From Linepithema humile (taxonomy: Eukaryota > Arthropoda > Insecta > Hymenoptera > Formicidae): DNA of 64,000 bases. Shown piece after piece: positions 35,870 through 48,700 of this stretch. A program made the translations under genes and the position numbers. Under the pieces are notes generated by a model. That model was given only the letters and a program-made list of their open reading frames with translations, was not told the DNA's origin and ran no database searches. Location of the stretch: the NCBI RefSeq assembly GCF_040581485.1, contig NC_090129.1, positions 32,288,764-32,352,763 on the forward strand, given 5' to 3'. Each line of letters begins with the position of its first letter. The stretch's first letter is position 1.

Positions 35870-37363
35870 AAAAAGGGAGAAGGATGGAAAGACGAGGTGA
35901 AACGACACGAAAATTCGTCACGGCAAAGATCGATGTTGCATGAACGCCGGCGAGCAATGACGCTCTCGTTAGGACTCCACCCTCTTCATCTCCTCGTCGA
36001 ACGTTTCGACTTTATCTGCTTGGGAAAATATATTTCGTAATAACGGCTTCGAAGACCGGCATTTAATAACGCATCGATCGGAGCACGCGATGGTTTCAAC
36101 TTTTCGACGAAGACACGACACTGGTATTCTGCAATTCGCGAAAGAAATATATGAAATATATTATGTAACAAATAATTGAAAATATACGAAAGAGACTCGA
36201 GAATTCTGAAATATATTTAAATGAAGACGATATGAGAAAATCTCTAATAATGCGAATATATAAAAGTAATTGATCTAAATGTTCCAATATTTATTTACTT
36301 TAAAATATTGCCATCTGCGGTTTGAATAAACAATATATTACAAACGTTTAATATATTTTTAGTATATTGCTATAATAGATCATATTTAAACACTAGTAAT
36401 TAAATTACACTTTTACGAAAGCTTAAAAAAATTAATTACTAAATGTCATAGATGTGCAAGTGTAAAAACAATTACGTTAAAAAATAATTTTATATTTATT
36501 GTACTTGTTTTCTTTAATACTCATTTTATATACTGAATGATCCTCGTACAATTATTTGCATTATCATCCATTATACTCTTAATTTATTCAAATTTATGTG
36601 TTTGACGAAAAATCGATAAATTTAAATTTAAAACATCAGAATAAATTATTCTTTAAATTCTTTTCTTTTTCTCTTTGTCATTATTTTTTCATGACAAAAT
36701 GTTGATATCCTGCACATTCAAATGTTTCTTTTTTTATCATCTGCAAATGCATTTAAATAAACGAACGAGTTTTCCGGCACGTCAGTCAACATTTTCTCGA
36801 CAAACCAAAAGAGCATATAGACATTTTTGCATTCGTAGAAACCACGCAAAAATTTCGCGCGCGTCTTACCTTCCGCCTACCCTCCTCCCGCGTTTGCCCG
36901 TCGTATTCGCCCGCACATATTCCCGAGAAGATTTTCCAAGTTCGTAAGATTCCACGCGCGATTGCGTCGAAAGACGCGTGCGCGCGCGCGCGCGAGCGTA
37001 AAGTTCCGCGAGAACGGCATTCCCGCGCCCTTATCATTGTCTCCGGATGCATCGCCTATCATTCCAACCCTCTCGAGCGTCAACCTCAGACACGCGGCGT
37101 CGGAATTAATCCAATCGGTCAGACGGACGAGCTCGATCAAAAGTCGTAACGAGGCGCGCCCGGAGGGATAATTTTTCGCGGTGATTTTCCCGCGCCGGCA
37201 GCGCTGAGATAACTCGGATAGCGCGCGCGCGTTTCCATTAGCATCGGTTAAAAGTGCTTTCCATTAGCGGCGCCGCCGGTGCCGGTGGCGAACAAAAGGG
37301 TTCGGGGATACGAAAGGAGGCGGGCGATGGCAGAGCCTGCTGTGAAACCAGGACGACGCAGAT

Positions 37364-37388
37364 AGAGAGAGAGAGAGAGAGAGAGAGA
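37364..37388. repeat. (AG)n microsatellite
   Basis: About twelve AG units inside a GC-rich island. Confidence 0.9.
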
Positions 37389-38589
37389 AGGGCGGAGAGA
37401 GCTCGAAAGGACCGACAGATAATGGTGCTTGCTGCAGCCGCGCCTAGTCTAGGCCGGGCGAATCTACTCAAAATAATATCGTAGGACGATGCGGGCTTGT
37501 CATCAATCACTGGTTGCGTAATGAAAAGCCCGGGCGGGCGGTTAAGGGTGTGTGCACGCCGGTTGTGAATGGCCCGAGCTGCTAAACGCGCACAGCGTCG
37601 CGATGCACTGAACGGGCGTGGGTGTTGCTCGGGTCGTTCCTCGTGGCCGAAGTCACCTTAGAGCGAGACGCGTTCGTCGCTTTTTTTTCCTCCGCCCCCG
37701 CTTTGTTCGCCCCACGCGAAACTCCAACACGTTCGATTTGACCTTTTCGCCGACCAGCGCTCGCAGAGAAACGCGCGCTCTGTCCTGAAATTATTGTTGT
37801 CGCTGAAACCTGCGGCGCGAATCTGACTGTAATCGCGGTAGCTGCTTATTGTGGCTTCCCAGTATCGCAATAATTCGAAGCCACGCTTGCCACTTTGCTG
37901 TTGTAGTAATACGGTCTGCTTATAGACCGGTGATTACGACAGTTATGTAATAATTCATGGCCGAGGACCCGTACACCCCCGTTTACTGCACCCACGTTAG
38001 CCGGTGTACACGGCGATCCGCTCTCTTGAAGAAGGAGAGCGCACCCGTCGAGAATTAATCCTTTGACCTTTCCCGGGGCTGCAATAACGGCTCAGGCCGG
38101 AGCGGCGAACCTTATCCTGCTGGGATAGGTCGATGAAACAGGAGCCTAGATGAACGTTTCCGATTCTCCACTTTCGAGACAGGCCGCGCGCTGCGCGAGA
38201 CCTTGCCTGCATAGCGAGCAGCTCGGATCCGCAGTGACCCGTAAAGTGATCTTAGCATCCGCGTAAGCTGCGCCACGGCGGAGAATCCCCGCCGCCAACT
38301 TGCGCGCGGCCAGGTCGCCCTGCAGTAGAGCTCTCGACGAGCCAGCGAAGCCCCCGGTTTGACGGGCATTTTACCGCGATGCGGTGCCTTGTTTATTAGG
38401 AATGCGCTCGCGATCCGTCGATCAATCAAATTCACTCCGAAGTCTTGCACGACGGACAGGACGGAACCGCTCAAGAGCCCTTTCTGCCAGATCTTACGAA
38501 ATTCGAACACAAACTTCGCTGATACTGATTTACGTCTCGCATAAATTCGTCAGGCAACTCTCGAAAGTCGAAGCAGTACGTAGCACATA

Positions 38590-38784
38590 GGGTGTCTCAA
38601 AACTTGCAATGTCCTTTTAATATTTTTCAGTTAACTTCAAATAAATTTCACTTTAATGAAATTTCAAGTTAAAGCTCAATGAATAATAAATAATATATAT
38701 AAAATAAGAGAGGTATGACAGTTGCTTCCTTCAATATTTGCGTTTAAAAGATCAATTTCAAATCCATGAATTTTGGAACACCCC
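38590..38784. mobile_element. Candidate small MITE with GGGTGT ends
   Basis: The left end is GGGTGTCTCAAAACTT. The complement of the right end is GGGGTGTTCCAAAATT. The pair resembles short terminal inverted repeats of mariner-like MITEs, and TA precedes the left end. Internally, TTAACTTCAAATAAATTTCA (38631-38650) is almost the complement of TGAAATTTCAAGTTAA (38657-38672), giving a small hairpin. The right-hand TA is missing, so the boundaries are uncertain. The AT-rich ~195-bp block sits between two GC-richer flanks. Confidence 0.35.
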
Positions 38785-41700
38785 GCGCTGAGTCGTGTCA
38801 TACGTGTGTTTGCGTTTAAGCTTGTATTAGTTCAAATTTCTCTTCTCGCTCGGATATCTCTGTTTTTGGCGTTCTTATCAGGGAAACCTAAACTTAGCTA
38901 TTTTCGGCCACTATATTTTATCCTTAGGAAACCGTTTCCTCCCTCGAACTGCGCGTAGCTTAAATTTTCGAGCGTGAGCGAAGTTTCAACAGAGATACGT
39001 TACTTTTCAGTTGCAAACGCGTTTCTGCGTGCGCATAAACGCTACTTTATACCGAAAGGATGAGCTAAAGGGATGAGTTTCGTGCGACATATTTGACAAT
39101 GTCGCCTCGTAAAGCGAAACTTTTCGCAGTTTTTGCAATACAGTAAAAGTACGGCGAACGGAGTTATAAAAGTCGCTCAACTTATTTCTTTCCCTCCCTC
39201 CATAAATATGGATCTCTAGGCCAAATGCGTCTACTTAATATTGTATGAAAAAAAATACGATGCCGGTGACTCCTGCGGCGCTAAGGCGACTCGTCAAGCG
39301 CGCATTCTTGTGTCGGAATTTTATTAAACTCTCCGCAACCGTCGCATAAGATCGCGGAGTTTATGCAACTGTGACTGCACAACATTTAATGAGAATTAAA
39401 ATCGCGGTGGTGAGAAAACCGCGAGAACTATATTTAATCGGGCTACTTGCTCAGCCGCTTGACAGTTGCTTCATTATAGCGAGGTTGCGGCAACTCGTGA
39501 AAAGCAAACGAACAAATTTACGTTGTTAGACTTTAATTGCGCCAGTTTCGAACGTAGCGCGGAGCAATTAACATTTAAGACGCTAAAAATAGCTGTGTGC
39601 CAAAGTGCACTCCGGTAAAAATCAAGCCAAAGTACGCGTGAAGCTCGAACTAAATCGTACAAATTGGAATTAAAAACTTCCACATGTTAAGTCTATCAGC
39701 AGCATCGCCGTTGCGGATTCAATTTTCCGCCGTAACTTCGCGCGAAATGTCGATTATTTGGAGCAAATTGTATGCTATTGGCGAAATCTGATGCATATTG
39801 GACCGCGTTCAAACCTGAGAGCAATCGGTTTTGTCTATGCGCAGTCATATGCGAACGAACACGCACACGTACCGCGAGCAGACAGATGAGAAATGATCTC
39901 ATGGGATCGAATGGCGCTGTGCGGCTTGCAAGCGCGTACGCTTAGCATCAGCAAACACCGCGCGATACGGTAACGAAGCGGCGCGCGCGCGTTTACACGA
40001 TTTAGAGTGCTTTTGTTTCAATCCCGCAACGCGCGCTCGAGTCGTGCCGTGATCTCGGATCTATGGTGTCTGCGAGAGCGCGCGTTTGGACGTTGTGTTT
40101 AATTAGCGTTTTATTAACGATCTCGTGTTCGCAAACACGCAGCCGGCGACGAAGAATGGCCACTCGTGCCATTCAGCTCGTGTTCTGAAATTCGAGTCGT
40201 TCGCACAGACGACAATTGCGACGATAATGCGGCCGCGTCGATTTGCACGGCGCGATGAGAGAACACCTCTTACGTTTACGGCGGCTATACTCGGTAGACA
40301 ATGGTTAATTGGAAACAAGTAGCGCTCGAAACGTATCAGCAATGACGCAGCGCCCGTTCATCTGCCGAAGCGCGTTTACGCAAACTCGTTTTGTTTGTAA
40401 ACGGAGTAATCGTATGAGAAATAACAGCGATATAACTCGCCCACAGACAATAATTAACAGATTATTTTCTGAACAACAGAGCTTTATTTTCGCTCAATGT
40501 TTGGCAAGTCAAAAAATTTTTTATGCACGGTGCTTGAAAAATAACATGTTTTGATTGTACGATTTTACGTTAGCGTAAAGCCGATGCGCCGATAGATGCA
40601 AAAAGAATTGCTGAATTGTTTGACTGGTGACTGCATTTTGCCGAAACTTTTGAAGCCAGTTCTGTAATTGAACGTTATAAGAGAATAATGAAAAATTTCG
40701 CATGATGCTTAAAAATATAAAGATTATTGAAATAAAACATTGACAGCAGACTTTTACATTAGAGTAAAAAAATTTAGAGATTTATTATTTAAGGACTAAA
40801 CTGCAAGAATTCCGCGGAAATTGAAACAAATTTTTGCAAACTATAAATTAGCGCGAGGAAAAGTTGTTCTTGCAATCTTGTTTCATTCTGCTACGATCTC
40901 GGAATAACATTTGAAACGCAAAACAAATTTTAAACAAATATTCGCAGTCTGCGCAATCAGGCAATGATGTCGTGCGGAACTCAATTATCAAAGTGCAATG
41001 TTGCCGCAGATTGCTAAACAAATCGGTAACGAGCGGCCGTTTTCCAAAAAGTTGCGAAATGAAGAGACAGCGCGCGACGGAAGAGACGGCGCGAATCGGA
41101 AAATTAATTTAAACTAACATGACTCCGCTAACACGAGTTTAAGTTCCGCGTATGAACCCGATGAGTCGCAATATCTCCTCGGCCGAACGTTGTAATTAGC
41201 GATAATTACAATTGAAGTGGACACAGCAGTTCAGTATTTCATTATCGATAATAGTCGTCCCGTTTTACGACGTCGAAGCGTTACTGCCGAAGCATCGGGA
41301 CTGAAAATGGGGTCGGTGAGAGCGAGAGCCCGGTCAACGCGAGAGGGCGAAAAGTCAATCAGAAATCGGGTGTTGAGGGCCAACTCGGCAAGAGACGGCG
41401 CGGAAGGGAAGGTCGGTGGAAATGGTGGATTAACCCGAATAATCCGTGGAATAGGCGAGAGGAGGAAAATTCAGAGAGAGAGAGAGAGAGAGAACATTGC
41501 GCGCGCGTATGTGTGAATGTGTATGCGAAAGAGGAAGAGTGGACGGGGAAAAATACGACAGACGGGCGAAGCGGCGGAAAAAGAGATGACGAGAGTACAT
41601 GGAGGTGATAGTCTTGAACCAGCAATCCGGAACGAGTTCCGGATACCTTGCACGTGACGCGCGTACGATCCGCTAATTGAAGGAAAGCAATTAAAAATGT

Positions 41701-43716
41701 TTAATCGAACGTTCGTTTACGCCGCACGGCGTAGGCGACGGCAAGGGGGATGACGCGACGAGACGAGGGAGCGATGGAGATTTCCAATCGCGCCGCCGTC
41801 AGTTTCTATCAGCTACCGCGTGCTGGCCGACTTACGAACGCTTTTCTCCCTTTGCTCCTGATCTAATAGCGCGGGCTTATCAATCGATAAATCGATAACG
41901 AGTGCATGAGTGTATTGATACGTGCAACGCCGGGACAAACATTGCGCAGCGCCGCGCCGGCGTGAAGTTATTACCCTACATTCCCTAATTCCAGCATGGA
42001 CGAATTGAAAGACATTTCACGGGGAAATTTATATCCAGTGCAGTCTGTATTATAAATAAAAGCGGAAATCCAACAAGATATCCTTGCCACACGCAACGCT
42101 ATTCAATTGCTTTCAGCTGGAATAATCGAATGATTCGTTTGAATTCATCGCGCTAGTCCTGATTACCGAAACATTAATTATGTGAAATTTAATCAGTCCT
42201 TTGATCAAAATACAGTGTGATCGTTTAGTTTTCGTTTTTGTGTATCGAATAGACAAAGATTTATTTTAAATAGTCAAAGATTAAAAAGAAACAAAATGTA
42301 TTTTTTAATTTCCCTAAATTAAAAAATGTCGAAGCCTCTGTATTTTCTCTACGTAATAATTGAAATTGTTTTATATTTTTTTATATATAAATAAATCAAT
42401 AAACCAATAAGTAAATGACATAATTAAATTACACATTACATAATTAAATATTCTCCGTTTACTTTTTAAAATATTCACCGTCGTTTTATATCGTAGACTT
42501 CATTATTGCCATCTAATTATTTTTAATGCATTCCCGTAATTTTTTTCTGAAAAAAATTAAAATGAAATAATAATACAATTTTCATAAAAATGCTTTTCGC
42601 CATCTTCATGGCATTAAGAGAAATAAACTATTAAATTCCTAAAAATTAATGTGTCGTAATATTCGCTGATACATATTAAGCAGCTCATAAGATATTAAAA
42701 ACAGAATGGGGTTTCGTATCATCCTTCTCTACTCTCTTGTCAACACGTGCATGGAGAGCGGTGCATTTTCCATTTCCTGTGAGTTTGCGTACTCTCGTGC
42801 CATTTCCCGGCAAGTTTCATCTTTTTCTTGAAGGAAAACATCATGACTTCGTAACGAGCTGGCAAGACGCCGCTCTTTACGCAGTCGGAGCACATCGGCG
42901 ACGTAACTTAATTATGTGCCATATTGCGAGACTTCTGATGGAATAGCTAGGCAGTCTTCTGCTCGAATCATAAATATTTTCATTGGACCATTTCCCGGTT
43001 TACCGGTGAAAGAGCGAAGTCGCGATTCGCCGACATTGACGACGGAAGTAGAAAAGTGCAGGGCTGATTATCAGAGCGATTACATCGAGATAAGAGCCTA
43101 TCTCTTCGCGTATTCCGAGAAGCGCGACGTTCTATTTTATATTTCCCGTTTTAATAGCTGCATCGTATGCTGCATAATGCAAACATTTCTTTTAAACATG
43201 CACGCGTGTTGTACCAAATGTTGTACACGATATTAAAATATGAATATCACCATAAAAATGAAACACTGGCCATGTTTCAGGCGGTTTAAAGCGGCAATAA
43301 ATGTAATAAGTTTATTTAGTGCGATTTTTAATATTTTTAACTTTGCAGAAATTGTCACCGCAAACATAACTACAAATATTGAAATTGTTGTTGACGCACA
43401 GAAAAAAATTTTCATAATTACACATTTGTATTGCGTATATTATCATTTCGTATAACGGAAAATATGCGAAATAAAATGGGGAATAATAAAAAACGTAGCG
43501 AGAAACATATAATAACTTAATAATAACGTAACCCTTTCAATTTACCATCTATCGCGTTAAAATATTCATTAGTTTTGCACCAATTATATATGCATATATT
43601 GATCGAAATTAACAGTGTAATTAAATTTTTGTAAATTATGTTCCGAGTTATGTAAGCGTTTCCCCGCTAACTCAAATTCTTCATAACATTCCGCTAATTA
43701 CGCGCCGGGTCAATAA
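38785..43716. other. Mixed non-coding stretch
   Basis: No supportable gene. GC/CpG-rich patches lie at about 39930-40270, 41030-41660 and 41700-41960, and an AT-rich valley at about 42180-42700. An (AG)n microsatellite occupies 41473-41493. Chance frames only. Confidence 0.45.
41473..41493. repeat. (AG)n microsatellite
   Basis: About ten AG units. Confidence 0.9.
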
Positions 43717-43835
43717 AAGATTTGTCCTCATTTCTGGAAACAGTTCATCGCGCTTTTATGTAACTCAGTTTAACTGAGTCTAACTCAGTTACATAAAAGC
43801 GCGATGGACTGTTTCCGGAAATGAGGACAAATCTT
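43717..43835 (+). ncRNA. Long perfect hairpin, candidate hairpin RNA or miniature inverted-repeat element
   Basis: The arm 43717-43765 pairs with 43787-43835 over 49 positions. The only two non-Watson-Crick positions are T opposite G, so a plus-strand transcript would pair completely through G:U wobbles. The 21-nt centre is built from AACTCAGTT-type repeats that can fold further. No open frame is involved. The stem is longer than a typical microRNA precursor and resembles a hairpin-siRNA locus or a short fold-back transposon. No target duplication is evident. Confidence 0.45.
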
Positions 43836-46800
43836 CTTTCATCGTGCCGTTGTTAATAACGTTTAACCCGTTGCGTAATTAACAGCATGTTATGCTTTAA
43901 CATTAAGGAGAATTTGAGCTGCGCGCTGCAAGAGAACGCCTGTCGTACGAACCTCAGGCAGTTGTACGCATTGTCCGTATTGTTCGGGAAAACAATGCTG
44001 GTAGCGGCGAATGCGCCGCGAGCGTTGTACGACGAGCTGTGTGTAGAAACTGTCAGCATGATGTGAAATCCGGTGACCACTCTTGTTTTCCGGATTTCGG
44101 AATCCCACTCCAAGTTTGAGATGGTAATCACCTAGTTCGCGCAGCTCGACTCTCGCAAAAGGGGGTGGGCCGATAACAACGAGTTCGTAATGTAATGCAT
44201 TGGAATGAACGTCGAGTGAACTCTCGACGCAATGATGCACGGCGTCCAGCTTTCAAGAAAATGCAGATAGGATGAATATTATATAGAACAATAGCAGCAT
44301 TACTGCAAACATTTGTTTCGCTGCTTAAAAAAGCAAAGCGTGCTTCAATCGAGTTTACGTTAAATTACAACGAATTATTTTTGCCTAATCGTTAAAATAT
44401 TCGTAATTATAAAAAAATATTGTAACATTTTTTTTTAATTTCTTATTTTTTCTAATATCAATTCTTATCACAATATAGGAAGAAACGAGCGTTGTTAAAT
44501 TATCAACTGTAGCTAAGTTTGCGTTAGAGTATGATTTTAAAATAACAATGCATCAAGAATTAAAAAAAATTTTTTAATCTCAAAACTCTTATTTTTTCAT
44601 ATTTAACAGAATTCAAAATTTTTATTAATAAAGTAGTTAAAATAAGAATCTTAAAATAATATTTTCTGCTTAATCTCTTATGCAATATGCATATAAATTG
44701 AATATTTTAATATCCAATACTTATCGTATATATGTGAATTCGTGGAAACGTTACATATCGTTATTTAAATGCTATATACAAAATAAGTAAAATTAAATTT
44801 ACTCAGACACACACCGTTAAATATAATTAAATAAGATAATTTACATGTTTATTTTGATGTGCAATATTAGCGGAATAATAACTGCAACAAAATACAGCCA
44901 TCAATTCTCTCTTACTGAATATTCAGAATAATGAAAAATCTTAAAAAGAATTTTTATATTTTGTTTCCTATTTGCATAACACGGAAACCTGAAAAAATTT
45001 TAACGTAGCTACGCAAATGTCATTTTTCATATTTGGTCACCGTAACAAAAATTACAAAGTTTATTCCTTTGTTTATATCATTAGATTATATATGATTTTT
45101 ATAATTGGGTTATATACAACTTATTGTTATGGCCTCGAGCTACAACTGAAAAAAAGTATTTACATAATCTGAAGCATTCCGGTGTGCAGAATATTATTCT
45201 GGACAGTCCATTAAGATTCGTTGCATTAGAAATATAGCAACATAATATAGCACGTAAGGCCATGTGTAACTTTTTTCACGGATGTTAGCTGGTGTATAAA
45301 AATTGTACATCATAATGTTACATTAAAAGTAAGCTAACAGCACTGACCTGAATGAAAGAGAAAAACATTAATCTACTTCGTGACAAACCGCGTTTCCGCG
45401 ACCACTGGCAGCCGTCGCGGAACCCTTTTAAAAGCGGAACGTGAATTGAAAGGCGGCGAAGTATATTATTATAATGGAATACCTGAATATCAGATATATA
45501 TATCGTCTGCAATACGAGCACTTTTCCGTCGCGGAAAAAAAAACCGAGAGCAATAAAGTGAAACTTAAAGAGCCATTTAATTCGAACAGTTTCAACGTGG
45601 ACTGCATATCGAGTGCACTTTCCAGCCTTTCATCGTTGCGCGTGCGGTTTCAAACGAACATCAACCGATATTGCGAAACGCAGAAAATCAGATAAAGCAA
45701 ACTTTTAACGCAAGCAGTTTAGTTTTCATGCCGAAAAAGACCCGATATCCAGCTCGCGAGGCAATATTCGTTTATACTTGTGCAAAATAAAACTGCGTCG
45801 GTCTCAATGTTTGTAGATTTTAAGTGCGGTTAAGTATGTAAAAAACGTTCTAAATTATTGCGGTTGAGATAAAATTACGAATTCGTTCTGTTATACGTTT
45901 TGATGGCTTGGTTAGCTATGGTATTCGTAGCTGGCGATATCCCACGGTGAATTTTTTTAGTCCACTTCATCCACTGACTGTTATCGCAGAATCGTTAAGA
46001 CTTTTTTATGTATTAATAACAGTCCCGTATATATAAAGCGCAAATTTCTTTGCTCGCCGATACGAGAACTATTAAAAATATTCTCTGTTCTCCGTTCCTC
46101 AATCATTTCGCGGATTCCGCCGTTTTCCGTGCCAATAAAATTAAAATCAATCATTATTCTTATCGTATCGCTCTCTCGCGATCGAGTTTTCATTTAAAAA
46201 ACATGTAGCTTTCTCGTGAATTATTTCCACCTGATTACAGACGATTCTGACCGATCGGTAATTAATTGTTAACTGAGTTTTTCGCGAAATAATGCATCGT
46301 GTTTTTATGATATAAACTGCGATATAAGAGCTCTTGGAATTCTTGCTACGCGTAATTCTCTTTACTTTTTGCATGACGCGTAGCGCGCGCCGGAACTCGC
46401 GAGTTACCATCGGCGATTTATTCGCGAAAAATAACGCGGCGCTGAAATAAACACTAAAATAAACCGAGTTTTCCTCTTCTCGCCGCGCGCGTTATCGCGT
46501 TTGGCAGAGTCCCGGACTCTTTTCAAATATATACTCCGAGCACTCCAGTCACGTGTAGTACAGTGTGCATCGTATAAAAAGATTCTTTTTTTTCTCCGTT
46601 GCTATATGCGCAACGTATGCACTTCTGGCACTAAAATCTCCAGGGTTTGCCATTGGTTGAACGTGCCATGTATCTACTTTGCTTTCCATACGACACTGCA
46701 TACGGCTAGAATGCTATAGTTCCTCGCGATGCAGATTGAGAGTGTGCCCAGAATGCTTCAAGCTTCACCACGGTGGAATTTGATAAAAGATGCGGCAAAA

Positions 46801-48366
46801 TATTTTCTAATTAAAAAGTCTTGCTTCGAATTAGCTCGTTAACAAAAAATGTCACGAGGACTGTCTGCGAAAATATTGGAAAACGGAGTTGCAAAACAAT
46901 GCACAATATTCAGCACAAATCTATTTTTGTCAATCCCTAGCCAGTCTTCTTAAACAACTTAGCACGGAATTATTTCTTTTCTCCGTGGCTCTTTCATTTT
47001 AATTCTTAAATACTTTCAAACTTGAGCCACAAAATTAAAACTCCGCTGAAGCGAAATTCGCTTAAAATTAGAGAAGTGAGATTCCACTCTCCATTTGCAT
47101 CTCGCTTGAAGCTTAAGGCGCGAGAGAAATCCTTCCTTCATCCCGGCTTATTACTCGGGGGTCATCAATGTCTCGCCATTGAAACCTACGGCATTCCTTT
47201 CTCCGTTTGGCCTTTAGCGTCCTGCACGGTATACGGTTCGATACCTGCGACGACATCCCACGTAACCGACGTAAAATGAGGAAGATGAACGGAGGCGAAG
47301 AAGCAAATCCATCGTGGGTAGTTTAATTCGAAATTGATTTCTGCTTCACCCTCTCCCCGCCCAATGCGCCATCCTTTCTTCGGCCCGGGTCCTTTCTGCC
47401 GTGTCTCGTCATCTCTAATCTTTCCGATCGATTTAAACTCAATCGTTCTTTCGCCTTTCCTCTCACGCCCTTTTCTCCTCGCAGTCCCCTTTCGGCCTTC
47501 CTCCGTCGAGGACGTCTCTCCCGCTGACCCGATTGCTCAGGTTTTTCCTTCCACCTTGCTGTTTCGCAACTGCCTTTCGTGTGACTTCGATGCATCTCTC
47601 CTCGATTGACATCCGTGCCATTTCACTCTTAAGTAATTCGCCCAACCAAAACGATCTTATTGTCGTCCATTTCCTCCGATTTCATTTTCGCACTCGACAA
47701 GCGACGGGCGCGATAAATGATAATCGCGAGTGGGCGATAAATAAAATGATCGTGCGGGCGCGTAACTTTTCAAGCAATATGCTTGTCAAATACGCGGCAA
47801 CATAGGTATTTCTTAAACGTTATTTTTATCATACAGATTTTTTAAAAATATTTGTATGTTATTGATAAAGCGTGTGATGCAAAATTAATGACAAGAGAAA
47901 AATACGTAATAAATATTTGCGACATTTTGATGAATATTTAAATAGAAAAAAAATTATGTTATAATTATTTGAATTATCGGTGTAACTTGATACGCTTTTG
48001 CTTCTCTCTATCCGCGCGTTTTGTTTATCTTACAAATATTACATTCAAATAAATGCAATTTCAATAAATTAATACGAATATATTAATAAATCTAGTTGAA
48101 AGAAGAAAATATTGCAACGAGGCGAGAATGCTGAATGCGACAAACGTGATAGACTCCACTTTCAATTATACGAACATTACCGTTCGTTAATGTTGTAGCA
48201 ATGAACCTAATTAAACGTATAAATTGAGCACTAAATTGGCCAGTTTTCAAGTGTACAATTGCTCCGGTGCTATGTTCCATATGTCATTATCTACGGCAAA
48301 TATAGTTCGCAAATTAGAAACGCGCGGAGCTAAAGGCCTTTACTAGTGTTCAATACAAATAGCCTA
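43836..48366. other. Mixed non-coding stretch
   Basis: No supportable gene. 44280-45310 is AT-rich. GC-richer patches lie at about 46370-46520 and 47340-47780. Open frames there are compositional, with no domain or motif I recognise. Confidence 0.45.
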
Positions 48367-48367
48367 A

Positions 48368-48562
48368 ATGTTACACATTACCGTTGATGAATCAACTAAT
48401 CTGTCAGAAACAATTCATGTGATCTCTCAAATTGATGTCTCGTTACAATCTAATATTGAAATGCTTGATATCGGCGTACAATTAAACCCATCGCTTCTCA
48501 TCGATATATTGGGTCAAAAAGTTTCATTCGATATACATTCAAACGGTACAAATATATACTGA
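48368..48562 (+). CDS. Hypothetical ORF, 64 residues, no family recognised
   Basis: An ATG-initiated frame with an unusually protein-like composition for this window (VISQIDVSL, MLDIGVQL, LLIDILGQ alternate polar and hydrophobic residues). It lies in AT-rich DNA where long frames are less expected. No domain, signal peptide or splice context is clear. It could be a piece of an old transposon or host exon, or chance. Confidence 0.15.
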   Translation: MLHITVDESTNLSETIHVISQIDVSLQSNIEMLDIGVQLNPSLLIDILGQKVSFDIHSNGTNIY

Positions 48563-48644
48563 GAAAATACTAAACAACAAAATACCAATTTATCAGCTTT
48601 GAGAAAAACAAACAGAGGTATATCAAACAACCTCTTACACAAAT

Positions 48645-48646
<2 letters not shown>

Positions 48647-48697
<51 letters not shown>

Positions 48698-48700
48698 AAG
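48647..48700. repeat. (AG)n microsatellite
   Basis: About 18 perfect AG units followed by interrupted AGAAAG units. Confidence 0.95.

Larger units (their letters stand above)
29890..38585. other. Long non-coding stretch of alternating AT-rich and GC-rich blocks
   Basis: No gene can be supported. AT-rich valleys lie at about 30480-30760, 31310-31980, 33960-34260 and 36120-36680. GC/CpG-rich islands lie at about 33330-33830, 34600-35290, 36840-37720 and 37960-38500. Simple repeats are (TG)n at 31779-31791, poly-C at 32631-32646, and AG runs at 32767-32788, 35847-35869 and 37364-37388. The longest frame (34663-35265) is a compositional product. Confidence 0.45.
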
